From: JBDKLC01 sp040384865
GTDB lineage: Bacteria; Patescibacteriota; Minisyncoccia; Phycocordibacterales; CAIZLB01
DNA: 64,000 nt
Direction of reading: 5' to 3'
Assembly (NCBI GenBank): GCA_040384865.1
Contig: JAZKIM010000008.1
Span: 7,703-71,702, forward strand
Numbering within the stretch: the stretch's first letter is position 1; every line of letters starts with the position of its first letter. The position numbers were made by a program, and so were the translations under genes. Below, piece after piece: positions 16,563 through 24,082 of the stretch. The notes beneath the pieces are model-generated. The model made no database searches. It had not been told where the DNA came from and saw only the letters and a list, made by a program, of their open reading frames with translations.

Positions 16563-16702
16563 GGTGTAATTATTTTACTATGAATTTTAAGTCGGAGCTA
16601 ATAGCCCAGATATGTATTAATTACAAGCCAAAAGCCTATTTATTATTCTAATTCCACTATTTCGATTTTCGGGTCGGGGTTTGGTTGAGGCAAAATAGGC
16701 AG
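16563..16702. other. AT-rich intergenic stretch
   Basis: No supported gene. Only ORFs of under 25 codons occur, without initiation signals. Confidence 0.6.
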
Positions 16703-16726
16703 GTTTCTTGAGCTAGCTCAAGAAAC
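16703..16726. repeat. Perfect 24-bp palindrome
   Basis: GTTTCTTGAGCT (16703-16714) is directly followed by its exact reverse complement. There is no loop, so a dimeric protein site is as likely as a cruciform. It sits at the left end of the repeat-bounded array and contains the GAGCTAGCTC core seen in the neighbouring repeats. Confidence 0.75.
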
Positions 16727-16734
16727 TTCGTTAC

Positions 16735-16850
16735 GACCCACGTCGAGCTATCTGTCAATGGCGGAGGCTTTCGCGTTAGAACTTTTGGTGGCATTGCCCC
16801 GTAAGGTCCGTTTGGTGATTTTTATGATGCCACGCCGACATATCTCGAGC
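16735..16850. repeat. Array repeat R1 (tRNA-Ser 3'-end-like)
   Basis: Positions 16741-16765 match 18506-18530 at 22 of 25 bases, including GTCGAGCTA and TGTCAATGGCGG. Similarity continues through GTTAGAAC, to a degenerate CTCGAG-containing end near 16845. The core TGGCGGAG equals the 3' end of tRNA-Ser (CTCCGCCA on the other strand). Confidence 0.6.
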
Positions 16851-16952
16851 AAAGTAAATGAAACAAGATGAGACACAAAAACGTTATGTTTGAATATCTC
16901 ATTTTCTAAAAGCCCAAAAACTGAATTTGTTGTAAGATATAGTTCTTTTTGG

Positions 16953-17013
16953 AAAAAAGTGACAAAAGTTACAGTATTTGACGGTGTAACGTTACAGTTG
17001 AGTGTCACTTTTT
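16953..17013 (-). terminator. Terminator of the ORF6N gene
   Basis: On the minus strand AAAAAGTGACA (17013-17003) pairs with TGTCACTTTTT (16964-16954), enclosing a further TGTAACGTTACA palindrome. The T-run follows directly. Confidence 0.6.
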
Positions 17014-17024
17014 CATCAAATTAA

Positions 17025-17558
17025 CTAGTCTATTGAAAATCCTATTTTATTCTTCGGCTTCTCTTCTTCACTTAATATTGCCCTAAGTACCCTGAATATC
17101 TCCTTAAAGTTAGTTTCGTTATTCTTTTCCATTTCCTCTACTTTTTCGCGAAGTTCTTTATAGTTATCAATCATCTCTCGAAGTTTTGTGAAAACCCTGA
17201 TAATTTGGATATTTACCGATATAGCTCTATCGCTGTTTAAGATACTTGAAAGCATTGCGATACCTTGTTCGGTAAAAGCTAAGGGAGCATATTTTACATT
17301 ACTACCGCTCCCTCGTTTCAAGGTCGCAATTTGCGACCTTGAAAACATCTCAATTTCCTGCTTATTCAACTGAAACATAAAATCGTCAGGAAATCTTTTT
17401 ATATTTCTTTTAACTGCTTCGTTCAGTCTTTTTGTAGGGACACCATATAACATGGCTAAATCCTTATCAAACATTATTTTCTTGCCCCTAATAATATAAA
17501 TCTTTTCCTTTATAATATCTGTACTCAAGGGTGCTTCAGCAATACTATTTTCTTCCAT
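17025..17558 (-). CDS. ORF6N-domain protein
   Basis: About 177 aa from the ATG at 17558; the frame is open to 17627 but family members start just before the IYIIRGKKIMFDKDLAMLYGV motif. The ORF6N domain (about 20-110) with RLNEAVKRNIKRFPDDFMFQL is a phage- and mobile-element-associated DNA-binding domain. The C-terminal 60 residues form a probable coiled coil. It occupies one unit of the repeat-bounded array next to tRNA-Ser, consistent with a mobile origin. Confidence 0.85.
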   Translation of the reverse strand: MEENSIAEAPLSTDIIKEKIYIIRGKKIMFDKDLAMLYGVPTKRLNEAVKRNIKRFPDDFMFQLNKQEIEMFSRSQIATLKRGSGSNVKYAPLAFTEQGIAMLSSILNSDRAISVNIQIIRVFTKLREMIDNYKELREKVEEMEKNNETNFKEIFRVLRAILSEEEKPKNKIGFSID

Positions 17559-17639
17559 AGTTATTATGGTAACAGTTTGGGGATGAAGGGAAGTTAAAGA
17601 AATTCTAAAGTTTTTTACAATGCTCAACAGGACTATGCG

Positions 17640-17712
17640 ACGAATCGGTTGTTTTGCATAGCTATTTTAGCATCTTTTTGGATTTCAAATCGACGCGTCT
17701 CGAGCGATAAAA
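17640..17712. repeat. Array repeat R2
   Basis: Contains CGACGCGTCTCGAGCGAT (17691-17708) preceded by TTTTAGCAT and an AT-rich spacer. The same order is found in R3 near 18575-18620. It separates the ORF6N gene from the ADP-ribosyltransferase-like gene. Confidence 0.55.
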
Positions 17713-17723
17713 ATCATCTACTT

Positions 17724-18434
17724 TTATTTAGTTTCGTCAACTGACTTTTTAAACCCCTCAAGATCTTTATTTGACCCTAAAACATGAATTTGCTCTTTAG
17801 AAAATACAGCCACATTTGTACTGCCCCTCTCTGTGATTTTAATTGAATCGTATTTCTGAGATATAAAATCAACTACCCTATCTGTTTCAATAATTCGCCA
17901 AGATCCATTTCTTAGTCTCCACATATAATGGTCTACGAAGTCACTTTGCGAAGGATTTTGAATAAGCTCATTACCATTAAAAATCGAAGGTGAACTATTA
18001 TTAAAATCCATAGTTGGGGATTTATATCCTTCACTTACTAGCTGTGTGATTATTTCTCTGATTTCCTCAATATGTTCTGGATTAGTAAAGTCAAAAGGAT
18101 TTTTAGCATTAAGAAGCTGTTCCTGAACGCTTCCGTTCCTAACGTCATCAAAAGCGAACTGCTTGGCAAAATCTAAATTGTCGGTAAAGAAAACTGCTTT
18201 TGCAAAATTACTTTTTGAAAAATCAAAAGATCCAATTTTTTCTTTTAATGCAGTGCCATGATATACAATATCTCTAATCTTACTTTCAGGAAAAATACTT
18301 TCTAGATAAGCTGCATATTGTTCTTTTGTTCCGATCGCTGCAAGTTCTGGATTCTGATTAAATACATGATCAACTCCTTCTTTTAAAGCAGGTCTTTTGG
18401 GTTCAATAGGATCGGTTTGAGAAAAGCCTTCCAT
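17724..18434 (-). CDS. ADP-ribosyltransferase-fold protein (putative ART toxin or modifier)
   Basis: 236 aa. The pattern IVYHGTALKEKIGSF, then AVFFTDNLDFAKQFA, then NPFDFTN, and near the end NVAVFSKEQIHVLGS resembles ART domains found in phages and polyvalent proteins. The YHGT motif would bind NAD, and the FFTD segment follows at the usual distance. The C-terminal catalytic position is KEQ rather than a clear ExE. No signal peptide. A TATAAT ends eight bases before the ATG. It is a single-gene unit between repeats R2 and R3. Function is inferred from motif order only. Confidence 0.6.
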   Translation of the reverse strand: MEGFSQTDPIEPKRPALKEGVDHVFNQNPELAAIGTKEQYAAYLESIFPESKIRDIVYHGTALKEKIGSFDFSKSNFAKAVFFTDNLDFAKQFAFDDVRNGSVQEQLLNAKNPFDFTNPEHIEEIREIITQLVSEGYKSPTMDFNNSSPSIFNGNELIQNPSQSDFVDHYMWRLRNGSWRIIETDRVVDFISQKYDSIKITERGSTNVAVFSKEQIHVLGSNKDLEGFKKSVDETK

Positions 18435-18493
18435 ATTTCTTTATTATATCGCTTTTCGTTAGATTCCGTAGCTATGCAAGTCTATCGATCTAT

Positions 18494-18620
18494 TGCCCTG
18501 ACGCATGTCGAGCTAGCTGTCAATGGCGGGGCGTCTCGAGTTAGAACCTTTCTCGGTTAGGGCCTGTAAGGTTAGTTTAGCATTTTTTCTAAATAGGTGT
18601 CGACGCGTGTCGAGTGATGT
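18494..18620. repeat. Array repeat R3
   Basis: The left part (18506-18530) is the near-identical partner of R1. The right part (TTTAGCAT to CGACGCGTGTCGAGTGATG) is the partner of R2. In the middle are CTCGAGTTAGAACC and GGTTAGGGCC. It therefore combines both repeat types. Confidence 0.6.
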
Positions 18621-18634
18621 AAAAATAGTTTACG

Positions 18635-19183
18635 TTAGATTTCCTTAAGCGAACGTAAGATGTTTTGAAATACCGCTTTGATTTCCGAGTTGCTCGCGTC
18701 TTCTCCATTAGAGATAACAGCTGTAATGGAATAGGGAACACTCTCTTTACTTGCAACCATTCTGAAACTCTGCCCGCTTTGTAAATATCTGATCTTATAT
18801 CCCGCAAAATTCTCTGACGGGGCATAGCTGGACCAATCGTCTCCAAATCCAGCAGGGACGTCAGAAATAAAAAATGTAACAATTCCGTTTGAAATCTCAA
18901 GTTGCTCGTAATCTGAACCAGGCCACGAATCCTTTACTGAATATCCTGAAGGATATTGAAATTCAATCAAATCATCTCTATATAAGTTAGTTGATGTGGA
19001 AGAGACGAGTGGCGATTGTTTAACTGATTTATCTAATATATTTTGAGAAACAGCAACTTTAGAAACATATTTAGCTTCTTGATATTGAGTGCCAATATAA
19101 AAAGTAAGGATAGGTAAAATAAGAATAAAAAATATCAACGAAGCCCATTTCGAGTACCAGGTATATTCATTCCATTTGATCAT
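18635..19183 (-). CDS. Uncharacterised membrane-anchored exported protein, 182 aa
   Basis: A membrane helix at about 13-31 follows WYSKW, an N-terminal pattern frequent in Parcubacterial exported proteins. The external part (about 65-182) looks beta-rich, with LIEFQYPSGYSVKDSW and ITAVISNGEDASNSE, similar in style to small lipoprotein or PsbP-like domains of unknown function. A TG-A-TACAAT extended -10 ends six bases before the ATG. One gene between repeats R3 and R4. Confidence 0.65.
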   Translation of the reverse strand: MIKWNEYTWYSKWASLIFFILILPILTFYIGTQYQEAKYVSKVAVSQNILDKSVKQSPLVSSTSTNLYRDDLIEFQYPSGYSVKDSWPGSDYEQLEISNGIVTFFISDVPAGFGDDWSSYAPSENFAGYKIRYLQSGQSFRMVASKESVPYSITAVISNGEDASNSEIKAVFQNILRSLKEI

Positions 19184-19218
19184 GTGACAATTGTATCAGA
19201 ATTTACTTTAAACACTGA

Positions 19219-19254
19219 GCTCGAGACACATACGCGTCTCGAGCTAGCAGTTTT
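19219..19254. repeat. Array repeat R4 abutting tRNA-Ser
   Basis: Nine-base arms GCTCGAGAC (19219-19227) and GTCTCGAGC (19236-19244) form a hairpin, followed by TAGCAG and the tRNA 3' end. It shares CGAGCTAGC and TGGCGGAG with R1 and R3. Confidence 0.55.
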
Positions 19255-19344
19255 TGGCGGAGAGAAAGGGATTCGAACCCTTGATACCGTTTCCAGCATA
19301 CGTCCTTTCCAGGGACGCCCATTCGACCGCTCTGGCATCTCTCC
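19255..19344 (-). tRNA. tRNA-Ser(GGA), CCA encoded
   Basis: 90 nt with acceptor arms GGAGAGA/TCTCTCC, a long variable arm as in class II tRNAs, T-loop GGTTCGAATCC and encoded CCA. The anticodon loop CTGGAAA gives anticodon GGA (serine). It was not seen as a tRNA elsewhere in the window. Its 3' end points towards the repeat-bounded array. Confidence 0.95.
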
Positions 19345-19367
19345 AATTTTAATTTTGAGTTAACAAC

Positions 19368-19802
19368 TTAATCCTCTTTCGCATCTTGTCCTTCAACTTT
19401 TATATCAGTTGAATCGACATATGTTCCTTCTGAACGAGCAATTATTTCATTTCCAATGGCGTACAACTTATCAGCAGCGATCTTAAGTTCTTCCGGCACG
19501 TCATGCTGCTTTGCTGGATATTTATCAAAAATATTTTTCACATCTTTTTCAACAAATTCTTTGAATTTCAATTTTATTATTCTGTAATCGGCTTCGCTTA
19601 TCTGTTTGTCAAAGTCATACATTTGATCCAATTCTCCACTATAAATATGTACACGAGTCGTCAAACAAGCACCCCATGTAATGTTGCCCCCATGTCTCGT
19701 GTGCTCCACAAGTATTCGCTCAAGCGGCGGCCACTGCATTTCTTCAAGAAGATACTCCTTACTGGTCTTTTGTCCTTCTTTCACTACAGCAGCTTCATTC
19801 AT
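19368..19802 (-). CDS. Uncharacterised 144-aa soluble protein
   Basis: No family recognised. Acidic and mostly helical; segments EEMQWPPLERILVEHTRHGG and WGACLTTRVHIYSGE look conserved-globular. It starts 18 bases after the htpX stop, so it is the last gene of a lemA-htpX unit and may share a membrane-stress role. No signal peptide. Confidence 0.65.
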   Translation of the reverse strand: MNEAAVVKEGQKTSKEYLLEEMQWPPLERILVEHTRHGGNITWGACLTTRVHIYSGELDQMYDFDKQISEADYRIIKLKFKEFVEKDVKNIFDKYPAKQHDVPEELKIAADKLYAIGNEIIARSEGTYVDSTDIKVEGQDAKED

Positions 19803-19820
19803 AGAAGTAATTATATCAGA

Positions 19821-20726
19821 CTATCTGTATTTATCGCCCAACAACGCCTTAATTCTCTCTTCAACTGGAGGATGGGTCAAAAACAAGCGCGAAACTCCCT
19901 TCATAGCTCTCGCACCAAAAGGATTCGAAATATATAGATGGGCGGTGGCATTAGAGGCATGAGCAAGAGGTGCTTCATATGAAGAAATTCTTTTTAGCGC
20001 ACTTGCAAGTCCTTCTGGATATCGCGTAATGAGAGCGCCCGTAGCATCAGCCAAGAATTCTCGACGTCGTGAAATGGCAAGCTGAATAATGGTCGCAATG
20101 ATAGGCGAAAGGACAATGAATACGATACCGATGATCGCCATAATTCCTCCCGCTTTATTATCACTATCTCTGTTTCCTCCCCATATTGCTGAACGTAAGA
20201 ATATATCAGCAAGGATAGAGATGAAACCAACGAGCACCACGACAACGGTTGAGAGGAGAATATCCTTATTACCAATATGTGCCATTTCATGTGCCAGTAC
20301 CCCCTCAAGTTCTGACCGGCTAAGCATACTCAACAAGCCTGAGGTAACAGCAATTGCCGCATGATCCTTATTACGACCTGTGGCAAAGGCATTCGGTGCA
20401 GGGTCACTGATGATATATACACGAGGGGCTGGAAGACCTGCAGCAATGGAGAGGTTCTCAACTAGACGCTTTAGTTCAAGATGCTCTGCATTATGTTCTG
20501 GGTCGATCGGCTTCGCTCGGGAAACCGCCAAAGCAATTTTATCCGCAAACCAGTAGCTACTAATATTCATCACAACACTAAAAACTACGGCAATGTAGAT
20601 GATTGACGGATCACCGTAATACTGTGAAGCAAAATACCCAAGAGCCATTACCACAGCAAGAAATGTTGCCATGAGAAGATATGTCTTGGAAATATTTGAA
20701 GACTGCTGAGTATAGAGTGTCGTCAT
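19821..20726 (-). CDS. htpX: HtpX-like M48 membrane zinc protease
   Basis: 301 aa with four hydrophobic segments. The zinc site HEMAH is at 146-150, and the third ligand is in EFLAD further on. The substrate-cleft sequence RVYIISDPAPNAFATGR precedes it. HtpX degrades damaged membrane proteins. It lies 18 bases after lemA, a very common pairing. Confidence 0.95.
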   Translation of the reverse strand: MTTLYTQQSSNISKTYLLMATFLAVVMALGYFASQYYGDPSIIYIAVVFSVVMNISSYWFADKIALAVSRAKPIDPEHNAEHLELKRLVENLSIAAGLPAPRVYIISDPAPNAFATGRNKDHAAIAVTSGLLSMLSRSELEGVLAHEMAHIGNKDILLSTVVVVLVGFISILADIFLRSAIWGGNRDSDNKAGGIMAIIGIVFIVLSPIIATIIQLAISRRREFLADATGALITRYPEGLASALKRISSYEAPLAHASNATAHLYISNPFGARAMKGVSRLFLTHPPVEERIKALLGDKYR

Positions 20727-20744
20727 ATTAGGTATGCGTTACCT

Positions 20745-21311
20745 TTAAAACTTCACTTCGACAGGGTTCTGTGCTGCATCATTGTCCGCAATATCAAAGA
20801 GTGACATTGGGACAAAGTTGAATGACTTAGCAATAACGTTTGATGGAAATGACTCAATCGATATATTTAGATCACGAACTGTGCCGTTATAGAACCGGCG
20901 AGAAGCTTGAATTTTATTCTCCGTATCTGAAAGTTCACGCTGGAGTTCAAGAAAGTTTGTATTAGCCTTCAAGTCTGGATATGCCTCAGCAATGGCAAAA
21001 AGTGACTTCAATGTACCTGATAATTCCCCTTCCGCCTTTGCCTGAGCGTCAATACTACCACCTGATGATGCACCGATAGCTGCCGCACGAGCTGCTGTTA
21101 CCTTTTCAAAAGCTGTTGATTCGTGTGTTGCATAGCCCTTAACGGTAGCAACCAAGTTTGGAATGAGATCATATCGTCGCTTGAGTTGAACCTCAATGTC
21201 TGCCCAAGCCTCCTTAGCCTGATTGACTAAACGAACGAGACGGTTATACGAACCGACGATCCATAAGATTATGATGGCAAGTATAATGACAATGATTATT
21301 GTAGGGGTCAT
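20745..21311 (-). CDS. lemA: LemA family membrane protein
   Basis: 188 aa. One N-terminal membrane helix, then the helical LemA domain beginning NRLVRLVNQAKEAWADIEVQL and RRYDLIPNLVATVKGYA. Function uncertain; usually beside htpX as here. Promoter TATAAT at 21347-21342 with a leader of about 24 nt. Confidence 0.95.
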   Translation of the reverse strand: MTPTIIIVIILAIIILWIVGSYNRLVRLVNQAKEAWADIEVQLKRRYDLIPNLVATVKGYATHESTAFEKVTAARAAAIGASSGGSIDAQAKAEGELSGTLKSLFAIAEAYPDLKANTNFLELQRELSDTENKIQASRRFYNGTVRDLNISIESFPSNVIAKSFNFVPMSLFDIADNDAAQNPVEVKF

Positions 21312-21341
21312 GATTGTATTTTGTTATGGTTGTTGACCAGT

Positions 21342-21347
21342 ATTATA
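21342..21347 (-). promoter_or_regulatory. -10 box of the lemA-htpX operon
   Basis: TGG-TATAAT (extended -10) on the minus strand. Confidence 0.6.
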
Positions 21348-21474
21348 CCATATAGATTAAGGTCAATATTTTCATCTCTGTACAAAAACATATTCTCGTT
21401 GTACTCTTAAATTCGGAACAGGGTACGGAACCCCTGAACAAACAACCACAACAAACTCCTGCCCCTTACAAACA

Positions 21475-21849
21475 ATGAACTACCTACTCTGGCTTAAAAT
21501 CGCCAGCGGCATCGTCGTACTAATCAGCGTCAACACCCTTCTTTGCGGATGGGCGCGTCACTCAACTCGAAAGTTCAAGGCATTCAACTGGCTCATGGAC
21601 CACAGGCCTATTTGTTGGCTCCATAGCTTCGGCCCCGACAACGAACGACTTGAGGAAATTTCGGAACCCAACCTCCTAAACCCCGATGAAACAGGCGTCG
21701 GAAGAGAACTGACCCTCATTTTTTTCGAAGTAATCGGCATACTGGTTGGCCTCTCCTTGGTTATCCCCATCATGTGGCCCGCAATCCTCTGGGGCTTCCT
21801 CATCGAGCCAAAATCTCCACCCCTCACCACGTCAGAAATGATGAGGTAG
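21475..21849 (+). CDS. Uncharacterised 124-aa membrane protein, GC-rich orphan
   Basis: Two membrane helices (about 5-27 and 80-105) flank a soluble stretch with FGPDNERLEEISEPN. No family recognised. Like the gene at 1220 it has a CA-rich, unstructured leader without Shine-Dalgarno, higher GC than neighbours and a classical GC-rich terminator. Monocistronic. Confidence 0.6.
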   Translation: MNYLLWLKIASGIVVLISVNTLLCGWARHSTRKFKAFNWLMDHRPICWLHSFGPDNERLEEISEPNLLNPDETGVGRELTLIFFEVIGILVGLSLVIPIMWPAILWGFLIEPKSPPLTTSEMMR

Positions 21850-21861
21850 TTCCCCACAAGT

Positions 21862-21915
21862 GACCCCGCCCCACTCACAGTATTTCAGAAACTGTGTAGA
21901 GGGCGGGGTCTTTTC
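21862..21915 (+). terminator. GC-rich terminator after the 124-aa orphan
   Basis: GACCCCGCCC (21862-21871) pairs with GGGCGGGGTC (21901-21910), with an inner CACAG/CTGTG pair, followed by TTTTC. Confidence 0.85.
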
Positions 21916-21920
21916 ATTTC

Positions 21921-21948
21921 TGGACAATTTGAATCAATATGCTAGTAT
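21921..21948 (+). promoter_or_regulatory. secG promoter
   Basis: TGGACA (21921-21926), 16-base spacer, TAGTAT (21943-21948). The start codon is nine bases downstream, so the leader is at most a few bases. Confidence 0.5.
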
Positions 21949-21957
21949 CATTAGGCA

Positions 21958-22188
21958 ATGACAGCAATTTCAGCCTTTCTCCCCTACATCCAGATCGGCC
22001 TTGCCGTACTTCTTACGGTAGCGGTGTTACTCCAGCAGTCCGACGCAAACGCCGGTGGCGCTTTTGGTGCCAGCGACTCAGTCTCTACTTGGAGGACACG
22101 CCGTGGTTTTGAGAAGTTCCTCTTTACCGCCACTATTGTATTGGCAATACTATTCGTCATTTCTGCTGTCTTGGCGCTCCAGGCTTAA
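21958..22188 (+). CDS. secG: SecG preprotein translocase subunit
   Basis: 76 aa, two membrane helices. The connecting loop VLLQQSDANAGGAFGAS carries the SecG signature (LLQxxxxxGGAFG). It assists SecYEA protein export, consistent with the large secretome seen here. It is the first gene of a run with a peptide-binding protein and RNase J. Confidence 0.95.
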   Translation: MTAISAFLPYIQIGLAVLLTVAVLLQQSDANAGGAFGASDSVSTWRTRRGFEKFLFTATIVLAILFVISAVLALQA

Positions 22189-22259
22189 ATTGATATACTT
22201 GGACGCATAGGCAGTATTCTCAGATAGTCTATTTATTTCGACCTTCACTTCTAACTTTC

Positions 22260-24029
22260 GTGAACAACGACATACCTTCACCTTCTTTCTTTGCGCGTTT
22301 ACAGCACAATATAAGATCATTGGGAACGACTGAAAAAACCGTATTCGGTTTCTTCGGAGTACTCTTCATTTTTAGTGCATTTTACATAGTCAACTCATAT
22401 AGTGAGAAATACATGACAGTAGTACCTGTCAATGGTGGGACAATAGAAGAAGGGGTTATCGGCTACGCTACATCCATAAACCCTGTTTTGGCCTACACCG
22501 ACGCAGACAAAGATGTTTCAGCATTGGTATATTCTGGTCTTCTTCGAGCAACTGCAAACGGCTTACAGCCCGATCTTGCAAAATCAGTGACTCTTTCAGA
22601 TGATGGCAAAACGTACGACATTATCATTCGAGACAATGCAACCTTTCACGACGGAACAGCTGTCACTGCAGACGATGTCCTTTTCACTATTGAAAAGATC
22701 AATGACCCTGTAATAAACAGCCCGAAGGCTGCAAGCTGGAGCGGTGTAACACTAGAAAAAGTGAGCGAGAAGGAAGTGCGATTCACCATCAAGACGCAGT
22801 ACGCAGGATTCAGTGAGAATCTCACCCTAGGCATCCTTCCAAAGCATCTATGGAACGACGTTGAACCTAATCTATTTTCTCACAGTACATACAATCAAGA
22901 GCCGATTGGTTCTGGACCATACAGGGTTAAAAGCAGTGGTAAAAACAGTTCAGGTCTTTATGAATATTACGACCTTGTTCCCTTCGATGATTATGTACTC
23001 GGCCGTCCTCATATCGGCCACCTAATTATTAGATTTTTCAATAACGAAGAATCGGCCGTTAATGCCTACAAGGGTGGCGATATCAATACGATCGGAGGTA
23101 TCTCTCCTGAATCTGCACAGCGTCTTGCCCTTGCTGATGGCACCGTCAAGCGCATTCCTCTCCCGCGCACCTTTGCTATATTCTTCAACGAGAGCAATGC
23201 ACCTGTACTTTTGAACACAGAGGTGCGACAGGCACTTAACATAACTGTTGATCGTAATGCTCTGATTCAAGATATTCTTTATGGATTTGGTTTGGCGGCA
23301 ACAGGACCAATTCCTGCTGGGTTCGTCGGTGAAGATTTCATACCCGCAACAAATTCTTCAGCGACTTCAACCTCCAACACTTCACTTTCAACAAACATTG
23401 AAAAAGCAAAGGCACTACTCGCAAACAAAGGATGGAAAGCTAACACCGACGGGGTCTTGGAAAAAGTAACAAAATCTGGTACAAAGAGTACAACTGAAAT
23501 TTTAAAGTTCAGTATCTCCACCTCGAACGTCCCTGAACTAAAGCGAACAGCGGAACTTGTGGCGGCGCAATGGAAAGCAATCGGCGCAGATGTATCTCTT
23601 GAAATATTCGAATCGTCTGATTTAAACCAAAAAATCATTCGTACTCGTAAATACGACACACTCCTTTTTGGAACAGCCATCGGACGAGACCTTGATCTTT
23701 ATCCATTCTGGCACTCATCACAAAGAAACTATCCCGGCTTGAACATTGCCCTCTATACCAATCTCAAGGCGGATAAGTTTCTTGAGCAAGCTCGCAGTAA
23801 TGCTTCAAGTACCATTCGGGATATTGCCTATCAGGGGTTTGAGAAAGAAGTTGCCACGGACATTCCGGCAGTCTTCCTTTATTCACCTCAATATATCTAC
23901 ATCGTACCCGAGGAATTACAGAATGTTTTAATATCAAACATCACCTCGCCTTCTGAAAGATTTATGAACGTCAATCAGTGGTATGTGGAGACAGAAAAGA
24001 TATGGAATATTTTTGTAAGACAGAAATAG
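22260..24029 (+). CDS. Family 5 peptide-type solute-binding protein, membrane-anchored
   Basis: 589 aa, GTG start at 22260. An N-terminal helix at about 30-48 anchors it; there is no lipobox. The SBP_bac_5 domain is clear: LVYSGLLRATANGLQPDLAKS and the FHDGTAVTADDVLFTIEKI motif. It would bind peptides outside the cell. No permease or ATPase is nearby, which is common for this CPR homologue. Confidence 0.88.
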   Translation: MNNDIPSPSFFARLQHNIRSLGTTEKTVFGFFGVLFIFSAFYIVNSYSEKYMTVVPVNGGTIEEGVIGYATSINPVLAYTDADKDVSALVYSGLLRATANGLQPDLAKSVTLSDDGKTYDIIIRDNATFHDGTAVTADDVLFTIEKINDPVINSPKAASWSGVTLEKVSEKEVRFTIKTQYAGFSENLTLGILPKHLWNDVEPNLFSHSTYNQEPIGSGPYRVKSSGKNSSGLYEYYDLVPFDDYVLGRPHIGHLIIRFFNNEESAVNAYKGGDINTIGGISPESAQRLALADGTVKRIPLPRTFAIFFNESNAPVLLNTEVRQALNITVDRNALIQDILYGFGLAATGPIPAGFVGEDFIPATNSSATSTSNTSLSTNIEKAKALLANKGWKANTDGVLEKVTKSGTKSTTEILKFSISTSNVPELKRTAELVAAQWKAIGADVSLEIFESSDLNQKIIRTRKYDTLLFGTAIGRDLDLYPFWHSSQRNYPGLNIALYTNLKADKFLEQARSNASSTIRDIAYQGFEKEVATDIPAVFLYSPQYIYIVPEELQNVLISNITSPSERFMNVNQWYVETEKIWNIFVRQK

Positions 24030-24082
24030 AAAATAAATTTACGTATTAAAAAAAAATTAAAAATTAACATTATTACATCAAC

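Noticed and set aside
16748..17008. 86-codon minus-strand ORF
   Set aside because: It runs through repeat R1 and starts inside the terminator of the ORF6N gene; its sequence has no protein-like pattern.
16735..19260. Classical integron with attC sites
   Set aside because: The repeats do not match the GTTRRRY/RYYYAAC core rules and no integrase is in the window; tRNA-end insertion explains the shared TGGCGG better.
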